In this document: positions 10,488 through 20,591 of the stretch, in pieces
Layout of the letters: each line of letters begins with the position of its first letter
Position numbering within the stretch: position 1 is the first letter of the stretch
NCBI RefSeq assembly: GCF_902705855.1
Contig: NZ_CACSIJ010000012.1
Span: forward strand, 476,829 to 539,203
DNA length: 62,375 nucleotides
Source: Zhongshania aliphaticivorans
GTDB lineage: Bacteria > Pseudomonadota > Gammaproteobacteria > Pseudomonadales > Spongiibacteraceae
Direction: 5' to 3'
Translations under genes and position numbers: made by a program
Notes under the pieces: generated by a model
The model's input: only the letters and a program-made list of their open reading frames with translations
What the model was told of the DNA's origin: nothing
Database searches by the model: none

Positions 10488-11284
10488 TGTCAGCACCTCA
10501 ACAGCACCAAGCGCGCAAACGCTTTGGTCAGAACTTCCTCAATGATCAGGGCATTATTCGCCGCATCGTTCGCGCCGTATCGCCCTTAGAACAACAACGG
10601 GTACTAGAAATTGGCCCAGGCCAAGGCGCCATTACCGAATCTATTCTCGCCACCGGCTGCCAACTCGACGTGATTGAGTTAGACCGCGACCTTATCCCCA
10701 TTCTTGAGGGCAAATTTGGTGGTGAACCTAATTTTCGCATTCACCAAGGCGACGCCCTTAAATTCGACTTTACCGCATTGGCCGCGGGCGAAAAGCTGCG
10801 GGTCGTAGGCAATCTGCCCTACAACATCTCTACACCGCTCATTTTCCACTTACTCACCGCCCACAACTGCATTGCCGATATGCATTTTATGCTGCAAAAG
10901 GAAGTGGTAGACCGCCTCGCCGCCCAACCTGGCAGCAAGACCTACGGCCGCCTTGGCATCATGGCCCAGTACTTTTGCGAAGTAGAATCACTATTTGATG
11001 TGCCACCGGAAGCTTTTACCCCCCGCCCCAAGGTACAATCCGCGATCGTTAGATTAACCCCCTACGAACGGCCACCTTGCCCAGCCAACAATGTCGACAC
11101 CTTGCACATGGTCTTACGCAGCGCGTTTAACCAGCGCCGAAAAACCTTGCGCAACACCCTAAAAGGGGTTATCGATAGCGAGGCGATAGAAAGCTTGGGA
11201 ATCGACTCAGGCCTTCGTCCCGAACAGTTGGGCTTAGCGGAATATGTTGCCATCGCCAATGCGGTGGACAGCAACAGCGAGTAA
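10487..11284 (+). CDS. rsmA: 16S rRNA A1518/A1519 dimethyltransferase
   Basis: 265 residues, the usual KsgA length. RKRFGQNFLND at the N-terminus, SAM-binding LEIGPGQGAITE, acidic IELDRDLIP, and the catalytic NLPYNIS are all present. Dimethylates two adjacent adenines in helix 45 of 16S rRNA during 30S maturation. The order pdxA-rsmA-apaG-apaH is the classic enterobacterial one. Confidence 0.96.
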   Translation: MSAPQQHQARKRFGQNFLNDQGIIRRIVRAVSPLEQQRVLEIGPGQGAITESILATGCQLDVIELDRDLIPILEGKFGGEPNFRIHQGDALKFDFTALAAGEKLRVVGNLPYNISTPLIFHLLTAHNCIADMHFMLQKEVVDRLAAQPGSKTYGRLGIMAQYFCEVESLFDVPPEAFTPRPKVQSAIVRLTPYERPPCPANNVDTLHMVLRSAFNQRRKTLRNTLKGVIDSEAIESLGIDSGLRPEQLGLAEYVAIANAVDSNSE

Positions 11285-11299
11285 TTTGCGGAGCACATC

Positions 11300-11677
11300 A
11301 TGTCAGAATCAGCACCAGTAGAAATCCAAGTAGAGAGCCAATTTCTACCTGACCAATCAGAGCCCGCACAACAACGCTTTGCTTTTGCCTACACCATTAC
11401 CATTCGCAATACCGGCGAAGAAGCCGTGCGTCTACTCAACCGCCATTGGATCATTACCGACGGCGACAACCAAGTTCAGGAAGTTCAAGGTGAAGGCGTC
11501 ATTGGCAAACAGCCCCTAATTGCCCCAGGCGAATCCTTTAGCTACACCTCTGGCGCCGTCATTGACACCGCCGTTGGCACCATGGAAGGCAGCTATGAGA
11601 TGATTAGCGCCTCTGGCCGGCCGTTTATCGCGCCGATTGGCATTTTCTCACTAGCGCGACCTTCAGCGTTACATTAA
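11300..11677 (+). CDS. apaG: ApaG protein (Co2+/Mg2+ efflux-associated, FN3-like fold)
   Basis: 125 residues, full family length. RFAFAYTITIRNTGEEAVRL, NRHWIITD and VQGEGVIGKQPLIAPGESF are the family signature; a single immunoglobulin-like domain without a signal peptide. The biochemical role is not settled; the family is linked genetically to cobalt resistance and sits next to apaH. Starts 15 bases after rsmA with a GGAG-type ribosome site. Confidence 0.94.
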   Translation: MSESAPVEIQVESQFLPDQSEPAQQRFAFAYTITIRNTGEEAVRLLNRHWIITDGDNQVQEVQGEGVIGKQPLIAPGESFSYTSGAVIDTAVGTMEGSYEMISASGRPFIAPIGIFSLARPSALH

Positions 11678-11686
11678 GCGTTTATC

Positions 11687-12493
11687 GTGAGCCGATACGC
11701 CGTAGGTGATTTGCAGGGCTGCTTAAAGCCCCTGCAATGCCTATTAGAACAAGTGAGCTTTAATCCCCAACACGACCAGCTTTGGCTGGTTGGCGACCTT
11801 GTGAATCGCGGCCCAGATTCACTCGCCACCCTGCGCTATCTTTACAGCATTAAAGACAGCCTGCGCATCACCTTGGGCAATCACGACCTTCACTGCATTG
11901 CCCTAGCACGCGGCACCACCAACAAAGGGCGACACCCCACCCTCGACGCATTATTAAGCGCGCCAGATTGCGACGAACTAATGCAATGGCTTTTACAACA
12001 AGCGCTGGTACTGCGCTCAGACGACGGCCGCTACCTAATGAGCCATGCCGGCATCCCCAATGCGTGGACAAGCGATCAAGCACTGGCCCTAAGCCACGAA
12101 GTTGAAGTCGTACTACAAAGTCCTCAGACTGACGAGTTCTTCCGCAATATGTACGGCGATGAACCACTAAAATGGGACGACAATCTCACTGGCTACGACC
12201 GCCTACGCGCCATTACCAACCACCTAACCCGCATGCGAATCTGCGACGCCGATGGTCGACTTGAATTGCGCTACAAAGGTATTGCCGCAGACATCCCCGC
12301 ACCGTATCGGCCCTGGTTCGAATGGCAAACCGAAGGCAGCCGCGAGGAAACCCTCATCTTTGGCCACTGGGCCGCGCTGGAATGTAAAACTGATCGCAGC
12401 GATATTATTGCGCTAGACAGCGGCTGTGTTTGGGGGAGACACATGACGATGCTGGATATGGATAGTGGGGAGTTGCATAGGTGCAATTGCTAG
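11687..12493 (+). CDS. apaH: Diadenosine tetraphosphatase (symmetrical)
   Basis: 268 residues starting at GTG 11687 ([12 protein letters not shown]). Hydrolyses Ap4A to two ADP. Metallophosphatase motifs run in order: [29 protein letters not shown] and the late FGHWAAL. The GTG is supported because the family begins a few residues before the GDLQGC metal motif and no ATG is available in frame. Last tightly packed gene of the lptD operon. Confidence 0.94.
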   Translation: MSRYAVGDLQGCLKPLQCLLEQVSFNPQHDQLWLVGDLVNRGPDSLATLRYLYSIKDSLRITLGNHDLHCIALARGTTNKGRHPTLDALLSAPDCDELMQWLLQQALVLRSDDGRYLMSHAGIPNAWTSDQALALSHEVEVVLQSPQTDEFFRNMYGDEPLKWDDNLTGYDRLRAITNHLTRMRICDADGRLELRYKGIAADIPAPYRPWFEWQTEGSREETLIFGHWAALECKTDRSDIIALDSGCVWGRHMTMLDMDSGELHRCNC

Positions 12494-12590
12494 TCGGACG
12501 TCAGACGTAAAAACATTCGCTGCACTCATCCAAAACTCGCTCCTAACTGCTTTTGACTTCTCGTCAGACTTCCGACACCCGACGCCCGAC
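12493..12590. repeat. Inverted repeat between apaH and cca
   Basis: Arms 12493-12507 (GTCGGACGTCAGACG) and 12562-12576 (CGTCAGACTTCCGAC) pair at 13 of 15 positions, separated by 54 bases. The right arm is followed by further short repeats of the same flavour (ACCCGACGCCCGAC, 12577-12590). It sits at the apaH end, as intergenic REP-type elements do; a terminator role is possible but the nearby T-run (CTCTTTTTGC) lies about 15 bases beyond the repeats. Confidence 0.5.
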
Positions 12591-12641
12591 TCGCTCTTTT
12601 TGCTATACTCCCTGCAAATACCCAACACCGAACTCAGCACC

Positions 12642-13733
12642 ATGAAAACCTACCTCGTCGGCGGCGCCGTGCGCGACAAATTATTAGGCTACCCCTTCCA
12701 CGAACGCGACTGGGTGGTGGTGGGCGCACGCCCCGAAGATTTAATCGACCAGAACTTCCAACAAGTTGGTAAAGATTTTCCGGTTTTTTTACACCCCAAG
12801 ACCAAGGAAGAATATGCCCTTGCGCGCACCGAGCGGAAATCCGGCGCGGGCTACCACGGATTCATCTGCGACTTCAGCCCCGACATTACATTAGAAGAAG
12901 ACCTGAGCCGCCGTGATCTGACCATCAACGCAATGGCTGAAGATGACAACGGCGATATCGTCGATCCCTACGGCGGCATGCAAGATATCAATAGCCGCCT
13001 ACTTCGCCATGTGTCACCGGCCTTTAGCGAAGACCCACTGCGGATTTTGCGAGTGGCGCGTTTTGCCGCCCGCTACGCCCACCTCGGTTTTAAGGTCGCC
13101 GACGAAACCCAAGACCTAATGCGCAAGATGAGTGACAACGGCGAGCTGGCTACTATCGCCGCAGAACGGATTTGGGTGGAATTATCCAAAGCCTTAAACG
13201 AAAAATCTCCCGCCGTTTTTTTTCGTGTTTTACTCGACTGCCGCGCCTTACACGCGCTGTTTCCGCTCTGGCCTCCGGCGCTGAACAACGTCACCTTAGA
13301 GAGCCTGGATAAAGCCGCTGAAGCAGGTGCCGATGCCGACGTCCGCTTTGCCATCAGCTGTAGCGAACTAAATATAAAGCAATGCAAAATTCTGTGTAGC
13401 GAATTACGCGCCAGCAATAGTGCCACATGGTTTGCGGAGCGCTGCGCAGCGAATATTCCCCTATCGCCATTAAACAAGGCCGAGGAATGGCTAAGCTTGC
13501 TCGAACAGTTTGATTACACACGACGCCCGCCATTACTCGACGCCTTCGTCACGGCCGCAACATTGCTTTTACCGAATGAAAAACGCCTAGGGCTTTTGCA
13601 AGACGCCGCGTCAGTATTGCGAGAAGTTCAAGCCGCCGATTTAATAGCACAGGGATTTAAAGGCCCAGCACTGGGGCAGGCGATGCGCGCGGAGCGCCTA
13701 AAACGATTAAAAGAAATGAACTGCGGCGAATAG
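12642..13733 (+). CDS. cca: CCA-adding tRNA nucleotidyltransferase (short form)
   Basis: 363 residues from ATG 12642 ([15 protein letters not shown]); the frame stays open 59 codons upstream but that part is junk overlapping the inverted repeat. Head domain [12 protein letters not shown], metal-binding pair [17 protein letters not shown] and [11 protein letters not shown] are all class II CCA-enzyme motifs; the neck/body continues to about 210. Unlike E. coli Cca (412 residues) there is no HD phosphohydrolase domain at the C-terminus, so the 2'-phosphatase/phosphodiesterase activities are presumably missing. Adds or repairs the 3' CCA of tRNAs. Confidence 0.93.
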   Translation: MKTYLVGGAVRDKLLGYPFHERDWVVVGARPEDLIDQNFQQVGKDFPVFLHPKTKEEYALARTERKSGAGYHGFICDFSPDITLEEDLSRRDLTINAMAEDDNGDIVDPYGGMQDINSRLLRHVSPAFSEDPLRILRVARFAARYAHLGFKVADETQDLMRKMSDNGELATIAAERIWVELSKALNEKSPAVFFRVLLDCRALHALFPLWPPALNNVTLESLDKAAEAGADADVRFAISCSELNIKQCKILCSELRASNSATWFAERCAANIPLSPLNKAEEWLSLLEQFDYTRRPPLLDAFVTAATLLLPNEKRLGLLQDAASVLREVQAADLIAQGFKGPALGQAMRAERLKRLKEMNCGE

Positions 13734-13736
13734 CCA

Positions 13737-14246
13737 CTAGCTCTGGGAAATATTGCGGCCCTGCCACTGAAACGGCACTGGCCACAATTTCTGATCTGAC
13801 TCATAAGCCTCCCATAAATCGCGATAGCTACGACCAACAATGGGATGACGATGATCCGGCGCTATTTCACTAAGCGGCAATAATACAAAAGCATTGTAGA
13901 GAACTTCATCCCGCGGCAATTCTATTCCACTATGGCAACCCGCCAGCTCGCCATAACTTAAAATATCAATATCGAGGGTCCGCGGACTAAATTTGGGTGC
14001 ATTCGCCAAGCGACCATTGCTTAACTCAATATCTCTCAGCTGGGCAGCCAAATCGGCCAAGGGCAATTCAGTAGAAAAACCCACTGCCATATTTAAAAAC
14101 AAAGTACCGCGAAATCCCACTGACTCACTTTCGTATACCCGCGACAAGCTGAGAGGGCCGTATAGCTGTGTAAGCGCATCAAGCGCAATTGTTATATGTC
14201 TATAGCGGGCCGTATTACTGCCTAAACTCAAAAAAACCTCAGCCAT
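13737..14246 (-). CDS. folK: 6-hydroxymethyl-7,8-dihydropterin pyrophosphokinase
   Basis: 169 residues. FLSLGSNTARYRHI at the N-terminus and PRTLDIDILSYG (metal-binding Asp pair) mark HPPK, which pyrophosphorylates the pterin in folate synthesis. It follows folB with a 2-base gap in the same orientation, so the two consecutive pterin steps are cotranscribed. Converges with cca, only 3 bases apart, with no recognisable terminator between them. Confidence 0.93.
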   Translation of the reverse strand: MAEVFLSLGSNTARYRHITIALDALTQLYGPLSLSRVYESESVGFRGTLFLNMAVGFSTELPLADLAAQLRDIELSNGRLANAPKFSPRTLDIDILSYGELAGCHSGIELPRDEVLYNAFVLLPLSEIAPDHRHPIVGRSYRDLWEAYESDQKLWPVPFQWQGRNISQS

Positions 14247-14248
14247 AG

Positions 14249-14602
14249 TTAGTGCTGACCACGCTCGATAATAATACCGACATCGCTGGCCTGACGCATC
14301 GCACCTGGCTTACTCAAACTCAACCGCAACCACGGCACATTAAATTCGCTCATAATCATTTCTGCACAGCGCTGCGCCAAGGTTTCAACCAAGGCAAAAT
14401 CGCTGTCCTTTACAAAGCGCTCAACTGTTTCGGTAACAGCCTTATAATTCAAGGTGAGACGAATATCGTCACCCGCCGCCGCGGGGCGAATATCAGTACC
14501 CAGCTCCAAGTCCAACACCAAACTCTGGCGATGCGCACGCTCAAAGTCATAAATACCAATAACAGTATCGACCCGTAAACCACGTATATACACAATATCC
14601 AT
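14249..14602 (-). CDS. folB: Dihydroneopterin aldolase
   Basis: 117 residues, family length. MDIVYIRGLRVDTVIGIYDFER contains the substrate-binding Glu region (IYDFER), and VETLAQRCAEMI and LSKPGAMRQASDVGIIIER are characteristic. Cleaves dihydroneopterin to hydroxymethyl-dihydropterin, the substrate for FolK encoded right downstream. Follows tsaD on the same strand at 26 bases. Confidence 0.94.
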   Translation of the reverse strand: MDIVYIRGLRVDTVIGIYDFERAHRQSLVLDLELGTDIRPAAAGDDIRLTLNYKAVTETVERFVKDSDFALVETLAQRCAEMIMSEFNVPWLRLSLSKPGAMRQASDVGIIIERGQH

Positions 14603-14628
14603 AAACTGCCTGCTGCCCGACTAGTAGA

Positions 14629-15654
14629 TCAGACTGGGGTTAATTCAGTCATCGGCCAGCGGGGCCGTATAGAAACACCAAGATCCTCGCTCTGCCCTGC
14701 CTGCAACCGGCAATGACCGGCATAGGCGATCATCGCGCCGTTATCAGTGCAAAACTCCGGACGCGGATAAAACACCTTGCCGCCGGTCTTGGCTAATTTT
14801 TGCGCCAAGCGTTCACGCAGTACTTTATTAGCACTCACACCACCGGCCATTACCAATGTGTTCAGATTTTCCTGAACTAATGCGCGGGTACATTTAATCA
14901 CCAAGGTATCTACCACCGCCTCCTGGAATGCTGCGGCGATATCAGCTTGATCCTGCGCATTGTAAGTGCCCGCTTCACGACTGGCGGCCACGGTATTTAA
15001 AGTGAAGGTTTTTAAACCGCTAAAACTAAAATCTAAACCCGGCCGATTCACCATCGGCCGTGGAAATTTATACTTACCCACGACCCCACGCTCTGCGGCC
15101 TTGGCGACCTGCGGACCACCCGGATAACCCAGATCAAGCATTTTTGCCGCTTTATCAAACGCCTCGCCGGCCGCGTCATCTAGTGACTCACCTAAAATTT
15201 GATACTGGCCAATTCCGTCAACACGCACAAGCTGGGTATGACCGCCAGACACCAACAAGGCAATAAAAGGAAAGTCAGGTGCGTTTTCTTCCAACATCGG
15301 GGCTAACAAATGCCCCTCCATATGATGCACCGCGACTGCGGGAATTCCCCAGCCATAGGCCATAGCGCGACCAGCGCAAGCACCTACCATTAAGGCACCA
15401 GCTAAACCGGGACCATTGGTAAAGGCCACACCGTCTAATTGCCCGCCACGCATTCCCGCCTTATCTAAGACTTCGCGCACCAAAGGCAGTAGCTTGCGCA
15501 CATGATCGCGTGACGCCAACTCTGGCACCACACCACCAAATTCCGCGTGCAGTGCAATCTGGCTATATAAAGCCTCGGCAAGTAAACCCTGCTCGGAATC
15601 GTATATCGCCACACCTGTTTCATCACAGGAGGTTTCCAGTCCTAAAACACGCAC
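14629..15654 (-). CDS. tsaD: tRNA N6-adenosine threonylcarbamoyltransferase TsaD
   Basis: 341 residues from GTG 15654 ([19 protein letters not shown]), chosen because GGAAG stands 7 bases before it and homologues start exactly here; the open frame continues to a TTG 15 codons upstream. ASKHA fold with the metal-binding [17 protein letters not shown], and FSGLKT. Together with TsaB/E/C it makes t6A37 on ANN-decoding tRNAs. Divergent from rpsU, whose promoter lies in the 186-base gap, the standard gammaproteobacterial arrangement. Confidence 0.95.
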   Translation of the reverse strand: MRVLGLETSCDETGVAIYDSEQGLLAEALYSQIALHAEFGGVVPELASRDHVRKLLPLVREVLDKAGMRGGQLDGVAFTNGPGLAGALMVGACAGRAMAYGWGIPAVAVHHMEGHLLAPMLEENAPDFPFIALLVSGGHTQLVRVDGIGQYQILGESLDDAAGEAFDKAAKMLDLGYPGGPQVAKAAERGVVGKYKFPRPMVNRPGLDFSFSGLKTFTLNTVAASREAGTYNAQDQADIAAAFQEAVVDTLVIKCTRALVQENLNTLVMAGGVSANKVLRERLAQKLAKTGGKVFYPRPEFCTDNGAMIAYAGHCRLQAGQSEDLGVSIRPRWPMTELTPV

Positions 15655-15731
15655 TTTCTGGCTTCCCACGCTAATTAAGCGCGCATGATACTGGCTCAAC
15701 AGGATTCACACCAGTTATCCCCTTAATGGCT

Positions 15732-15758
15732 TTGCTTTTTGCCACAACAGAGTATAGA
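15732..15758 (+). promoter_or_regulatory. Probable sigma70 promoter of the rpsU-dnaG-rpoD cluster
   Basis: TTGCTT (15732-15737) and TATAGA (15753-15758) are separated by 15 bases, slightly short of ideal but the best match in the tsaD-rpsU gap. Predicted start near 15765, giving a leader of about 75 bases before rpsU. Confidence 0.45.
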
Positions 15759-15840
15759 ATTCAGCGCCCTTGGAGTGCCGCTTTTAATTTTGCGGTGCAG
15801 ACAGCAAATTTTTGCACATTGATTAGGACAGGTTTAACGA

Positions 15841-16056
15841 ATGCCTTCAGTCAAACTCAAAGAAAACGAACCATTTGATATCGCCCTACGCCGTTTTAAG
15901 CGCTCTTGCGAGAAAGCAGGCGTATTAGCGGAAGTTCGTCGTCGTGAATTCTACGAAAAGCCAACTTCTGTTCGTAAGCGTCAAGCAGCAGCAGCCGTTA
16001 AGCGTCACGCTAAAAAAGTATCACGCGACAACAAAAAGCAGCAACGCCTCTACTAA
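15841..16056 (+). CDS. rpsU: 30S ribosomal protein S21
   Basis: 71 residues, the exact family length: [21 protein letters not shown] start, basic C-terminus ending RLY. Small-subunit protein needed for initiation with natural mRNAs. First gene of the macromolecular-synthesis operon. Its stop codon lies inside the 5' arm of the downstream hairpin. Confidence 0.97.
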   Translation: MPSVKLKENEPFDIALRRFKRSCEKAGVLAEVRRREFYEKPTSVRKRQAAAAVKRHAKKVSRDNKKQQRLY

Positions 16057-16096
16057 GACCTCTTTTATAGAGTGCTTAGTAGCGCTTTTGCGCTTT
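16050..16096 (+). terminator. rpsU-distal hairpins (attenuator/terminator)
   Basis: CTACTAAG (16050-16057) pairs perfectly with CTTAGTAG (16075-16082), and inside it CTCT (16060-16063) pairs with AGAG (16069-16072). A second small hairpin AGCGC-TTTT-GCGCT (16081-16094) follows. T-runs are weak, so partial termination is more likely, fitting the known need for far more S21 than DnaG. Confidence 0.6.
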
Positions 16097-16133
16097 AGCT
16101 CCACCCCTCCTTTATAAGGAATCTCTGCGAGCC

Positions 16134-16586
16134 ATGGCAGATCAAACGCTGAAACAAACACTCACAGACGCGATGAAAGCCGCGATGCGAGCAAAAGACA
16201 AAGCGACATTGAATGCCGTGCGACTCATACTCGCCGAGATAAAACGCATTGAAGTCGACGAGCGCATCGATATAGACGATGCACGCGTGCTCGCCATACT
16301 CGACAAAATGTGTAAGCAACGTCGTGATTCGATCAGCCAGTATGAAAATGCTGGCCGTGAAGACCTGGCAGAGCAAGAACGCTTTGAAATGGGCGTTATC
16401 CAATCTTATATGCCCGCGCCCTTAAACGACGACGAACTGGAAGGCCTCATTAAAGAAGCCATTGCCAGCAGCGGCGCTGAAGCGGTAAAAGACATGGGCA
16501 AAGTGGTTGCTATACTCAAGCCCAAAGTACAGGGCCGCGCCGACATGGGCGCCGTCAGCCAAAAAATCAAAGCGCTACTGGCCTAG
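16134..16586 (+). CDS. GatB/YqeY domain protein
   Basis: 150 residues of the YqeY family: LKQTLTDAMKAAMRAKDKATLNAVRLILAEIK, then SYMPAPLNDDEL and DMGKVVAILKPKVQGRADMG. The domain resembles the tRNA-binding tail of GatB, but in this stand-alone form its role is unknown. In many gammaproteobacteria it lies, as here, between rpsU and dnaG. Confidence 0.92.
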   Translation: MADQTLKQTLTDAMKAAMRAKDKATLNAVRLILAEIKRIEVDERIDIDDARVLAILDKMCKQRRDSISQYENAGREDLAEQERFEMGVIQSYMPAPLNDDELEGLIKEAIASSGAEAVKDMGKVVAILKPKVQGRADMGAVSQKIKALLA

Positions 16587-16672
16587 CAAAATACCATTCC
16601 AAACCCCTAGGTAATTGCTAGCACCAACTTCAACTGATACGCTCATTCAACTTCTGCTCCGGAAACACCGAC

Positions 16673-18538
16673 GTGGCCGCAAAAGGACGTATCCCTCAAT
16701 ATTTTATCGACGATCTGCTCTCCAGAGTCGATATTGTTGATGTTATTAATCGCCGCGTCCCCCTCAAAAAAACTGGCAAAAATTACAGCGCACGCTGCCC
16801 ATTTCACGAAGAAAAAACACCCTCTTTCAGCGTTAACCCAGACAAACAGTTCTACTACTGCTTCGGCTGCGGCGCAGGCGGCAACGCCGTCGGCTTTATT
16901 ATGGATTACGAGCGCCAGGATTTTCCTAGCGCGGTAGACAATCTTGCCCACATTGCCGGACTCGAGGTTCCCCGAGAAGACCTCAGCCCACAACAGCAGG
17001 TAAAACAAGAACGCCGCAAAACTATTTACGACCTCATGGAGCAAGTTTCAGCCTACTACCAAAAACAGCTCCGCGTAGATCCACAATCCCAGCGCGCCAT
17101 TGACTATTTAAAACGACGCGGCCTCAGCGGACGTATCGCTAGGGATTTCAATATTGGTTTTGCGCCCCCCGGCTGGGACAATTTGCTAAAAACCTTTGGC
17201 GACACCGACGAGCACAAACAGCAGCTCATCGACGCCGGTATGCTTATCGAAAAAGAAGACGGCAAACTCTACGACCGCTTTCGCGACCGTATTATGTTCC
17301 CCATCCGCGACAATCGCGGACGCGTTATTGCCTTCGGCGGCAGGGTCTTAGGCGACGACAAGCCCAAATATCTAAATTCTCCAGAAACCGATATCTTCCA
17401 GAAAGGCAAAGAGCTTTACGGGCTCTACCACGCCCGTCAAAACAACCGCCACCTAGAACAACTATTAGTGGTAGAAGGCTATATGGACGTTGTCGCGCTA
17501 GCCCAGCACGGCATCATGACCGGCATAGCCACCCTCGGCACCGCCAGTAATACCGAGCATTTACGCACTGCATTCCGCTATGCCAGCGAACTTATATTCT
17601 GTTTCGACGGCGACGCCGCAGGCCGTAAAGCCGCCGAGCGCGCATTGGAAAATGCACTACCGGTCATGGAAGACGGCCGCCGAATTCGATTTTTGTTTTT
17701 ACCCGAAGGTGATGACCCAGACAGCGTGGTCAACCGCGATGGCCCCGCCGGCTTTCAAAAACTACTTGCGGGTGCCGCGCCACTAGAACGCTATTTTTTT
17801 GAGTCATTACACGAGCAAACCAATCCAGACACACTGGAAGGTAAGGCACGACTAAGTAAATTAGCACTTCCGCGACTACAGCTCCTGCCCGACGGCGTAT
17901 TTCGCCAACTCATGCTCGACTCACTAGCCACTCGTACTGGGCTTAGCCGCCAATCAATCGACCAACTGCTAAACGACACTGAAGCCACCGCAACACAAGA
18001 TCAAGTGGCAAAACCCGCGCCCCCCGAACAACGTCGCAGCACAACTCAAAAGCTGACAGCGAAACTGCCCGGATCGCGGCGCGACCCACTGCTTTTTGCC
18101 TTGGCCATGTTGTTGTACAACCCTCGTGCAGCTACCACCAGTGCTGCACACATTGGCGATAAGGAGGCGTCTCCAGCCGCAGCACTTCTCAACAACACCA
18201 TTACCCTCCTTAAAAAGCGCCCCGAATCCAGCACCGCAATGCTGCTAGGCCACTGGTATGGTCAGCCCGAATACGACGTCATGACCGAGGCGCTCAAAAC
18301 CATTGAACTGCTCGGCACGGAATTAAACGACGAAAAAGCGGAGGCCGCCTTTGCTGACACCTTAGCGCACCTAGAGGCACAAAAATCGACTCAAATCCTG
18401 CGTGATCACGTAGACAAATTAAGGGAAGGCAATGAAGTCGACAAAACCGCAAGTGCGGACTACGCTGAACTAAGTGAGGCGGATAAACAGCAATTATTAG
18501 CGATTCAGCAGCTTTTAAAGCAGAAGCACCGCTTGTAA
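16673..18538 (+). CDS. dnaG: DNA primase
   Basis: 621 residues from GTG 16673. Makes RNA primers at the replication fork. An N-terminal CHC2 zinc ribbon (CPFHEEKTPSF then YYCFGCGAGG, the four metal ligands visible) is followed by the catalytic core with TOPRIM motifs VVEGYMDVVAL and FDGDAAGRKAAERAL, and a C-terminal DnaB-binding helical region from about residue 450. No ATG is available near the start and family members begin around MAGRIPQ/AAKGRIPQ. Confidence 0.96.
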   Translation: MAAKGRIPQYFIDDLLSRVDIVDVINRRVPLKKTGKNYSARCPFHEEKTPSFSVNPDKQFYYCFGCGAGGNAVGFIMDYERQDFPSAVDNLAHIAGLEVPREDLSPQQQVKQERRKTIYDLMEQVSAYYQKQLRVDPQSQRAIDYLKRRGLSGRIARDFNIGFAPPGWDNLLKTFGDTDEHKQQLIDAGMLIEKEDGKLYDRFRDRIMFPIRDNRGRVIAFGGRVLGDDKPKYLNSPETDIFQKGKELYGLYHARQNNRHLEQLLVVEGYMDVVALAQHGIMTGIATLGTASNTEHLRTAFRYASELIFCFDGDAAGRKAAERALENALPVMEDGRRIRFLFLPEGDDPDSVVNRDGPAGFQKLLAGAAPLERYFFESLHEQTNPDTLEGKARLSKLALPRLQLLPDGVFRQLMLDSLATRTGLSRQSIDQLLNDTEATATQDQVAKPAPPEQRRSTTQKLTAKLPGSRRDPLLFALAMLLYNPRAATTSAAHIGDKEASPAAALLNNTITLLKKRPESSTAMLLGHWYGQPEYDVMTEALKTIELLGTELNDEKAEAAFADTLAHLEAQKSTQILRDHVDKLREGNEVDKTASADYAELSEADKQQLLAIQQLLKQKHRL

Positions 18539-18672
18539 AACGGGCAATCCGCCACCACAACAGTAGTATCAGCAATCTATTGCAGCACGCAGACACACCG
18601 GCCACAGACGAATTACCAAAGCACCCCCTGAACAAGTCCGGAATTTACTGGTCGTACGGGGGGTAAATAGAG

Positions 18673-18678
18673 TATAAT
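18673..18678 (+). promoter_or_regulatory. Minus-10 element upstream of rpoD
   Basis: A perfect TATAAT stands 45 bases before the rpoD ATG, followed by a GC-rich stretch. No good minus-35 hexamer at 16-18 bases was found (TTTACT is 23 bases away), so an internal promoter for rpoD is likely but incompletely defined. Confidence 0.4.
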
Positions 18679-18722
18679 TCGCGGCTATTTTTTAACCTGC
18701 ACCCAACGAGTAATTTGAAAGA

Positions 18723-20510
18723 ATGAGTGACTCAAAGCATCAATCGCGCCTCAAACAACTCATTGCCAAAGGCAAGGAGCAGGGATATCTAACGTACTCT
18801 GAGGTCAACGACCACTTACCGGAAGATATTTCTGATCCGGATCAGGTCGAAGAAATCATCCAAATGATTAATGACATGGGTATTCAGGTGTTTGAACACG
18901 CACCTGATGAAGACACCCTGATCATGGCCGGCAGCGATTCGCCAGACGACATCGCCGCTGCCGAAGCTGCGGCAGCACTCGCCGCGGTGGAAACCGAAAC
19001 CGGTCGCACCACCGACCCAGTTCGTATGTATATGCGCGAAATGGGTACGGTTGAGCTGTTGACTCGCGAAGGCGAGATCGTCATAGCCAAGCGAATCGAA
19101 GAAGGTATTCGTGAAGTTATGGCCGCGCTGGCCTACTACCCCGGCGTTGTCACTGGCGTACTAGCCGAATACGACAAAGTTACTAATGAAGAACGTCGTC
19201 TTGGCGACATTATGAGCGGCTATTTAGACCCTGCCGACAATGTTCCTTCGCCTCAAGCACAAGCCGCTGCCGCCGCAGAAGCCAGCGACGACGATGAAGA
19301 AGCCGTTTCTGGCCCAGATCCAGAAGAAGCAAAAATTCGCTTCACTGCCTTGAAAAAGCAATCAGACAAAGTAGAAAAGTCTATTGCGGAACACGGCCGC
19401 TACAGCAAACAAACAGCAAAAGAATTAAACGCTTTAGGTGAGTTGTTCAAATTTTTCAAACTCACCCCAAGTATGTTTGACCCACTGATTGAAGAAGTGC
19501 GCACCACACTAAGCTCGATCCGCTCCATGGAGCGCGAGATCATGACCGTGTGCGTGAAGAAAGTAGGGATTGATCGCAAAGAATTTATTCGCAGCTTCCA
19601 AGGCAATGAGGCGAATTTAAAGTGGGGCGACGAGCTGCTTAAGAAGCACCCCAAGCTTGCTGACTACAGCGATATTATTCGCCGCATTCAAAACAAAATT
19701 GCCTACATTGAAGAACGCCAAGACTTAACGATTTCTGACATTAAAGAAATCAACCGTCGCGTTTCTATCGGTGAAGCCCGCGCCCGTCGCGCCAAGAAAG
19801 AAATGGTCGAGGCCAACCTACGCTTGGTTATCTCGATTGCGAAAAAATACACCAACCGTGGTTTGCAGTTCCTCGACTTAATTCAGGAAGGCAATATCGG
19901 CCTGATGAAAGCGGTAGACAAGTTTGAATACCGTCGCGGTTACAAATTCTCTACCTATGCAACGTGGTGGATACGTCAGGCAATCACCCGCTCTATTGCT
20001 GACCAAGCACGCACGATCCGTATTCCGGTTCACATGATTGAAACGATTAACAAACTGAATCGTATCTCTCGCCAAATGCTTCAGGAAATGGGTCGCGAGC
20101 CCACCCCAGAAGAACTCGGCGAGCGCATGGAGATGCCAGAAGACAAAGTACGTAAAGTGCTGAAAATCGCCAAAGAGCCAATCTCGATGGAAACCCCCAT
20201 CGGCGACGATGAAGATTCACACCTGGGCGACTTCATTGAAGACAGCACCATATCTTCACCGATTGAATCTGCTACTGGCGAAGGCCTACGTGAAGCAACC
20301 AAGGACGTACTGGCTGGGCTAACTGCTCGCGAAGCTAAAGTACTGCGTATGCGTTTTGGTATCGACATGAACACCGACCACACGCTAGAAGAAGTTGGCA
20401 AACAGTTCGACGTAACCCGCGAACGTATTCGTCAAATCGAAGCCAAGGCATTGCGTAAATTGCGCCATCCTACCCGCTCAGACCATCTGCGCAGTTTCCT
20501 AGACGAATAA
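18723..20510 (+). CDS. rpoD: RNA polymerase primary sigma factor RpoD
   Basis: 595 residues. Region 1.1 ([21 protein letters not shown]), region 1.2 ([21 protein letters not shown]), an acidic non-conserved insert (about 165-210, with an Asp/Glu run), region 2 ([31 protein letters not shown]), region 3 ([13 protein letters not shown]) and region 4 with the helix-turn-helix [20 protein letters not shown]. Directs housekeeping transcription. Last gene of the cluster, closed by a strong hairpin. Confidence 0.97.
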   Translation: MSDSKHQSRLKQLIAKGKEQGYLTYSEVNDHLPEDISDPDQVEEIIQMINDMGIQVFEHAPDEDTLIMAGSDSPDDIAAAEAAAALAAVETETGRTTDPVRMYMREMGTVELLTREGEIVIAKRIEEGIREVMAALAYYPGVVTGVLAEYDKVTNEERRLGDIMSGYLDPADNVPSPQAQAAAAAEASDDDEEAVSGPDPEEAKIRFTALKKQSDKVEKSIAEHGRYSKQTAKELNALGELFKFFKLTPSMFDPLIEEVRTTLSSIRSMEREIMTVCVKKVGIDRKEFIRSFQGNEANLKWGDELLKKHPKLADYSDIIRRIQNKIAYIEERQDLTISDIKEINRRVSIGEARARRAKKEMVEANLRLVISIAKKYTNRGLQFLDLIQEGNIGLMKAVDKFEYRRGYKFSTYATWWIRQAITRSIADQARTIRIPVHMIETINKLNRISRQMLQEMGREPTPEELGERMEMPEDKVRKVLKIAKEPISMETPIGDDEDSHLGDFIEDSTISSPIESATGEGLREATKDVLAGLTAREAKVLRMRFGIDMNTDHTLEEVGKQFDVTRERIRQIEAKALRKLRHPTRSDHLRSFLDE

Positions 20511-20525
20511 CGAAAACGCGACAAA

Positions 20526-20572
20526 CCTAACTTGCCCGTCAGCCACGCGCGGGCAAGTTAGGTGCTCACTTT
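20526..20572 (+). terminator. Intrinsic-type terminator after rpoD
   Basis: A perfect 13-base stem, CCTAACTTGCCCG (20526-20538) with CGGGCAAGTTAGG (20550-20562), loop of 11, starting 15 bases after the rpoD stop. The T-tract is poor (TGCTCACTTT), but stem strength and position argue for termination or 3'-end protection. Confidence 0.7.
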
Positions 20573-20591
20573 AAACAATGGAATTATCACG

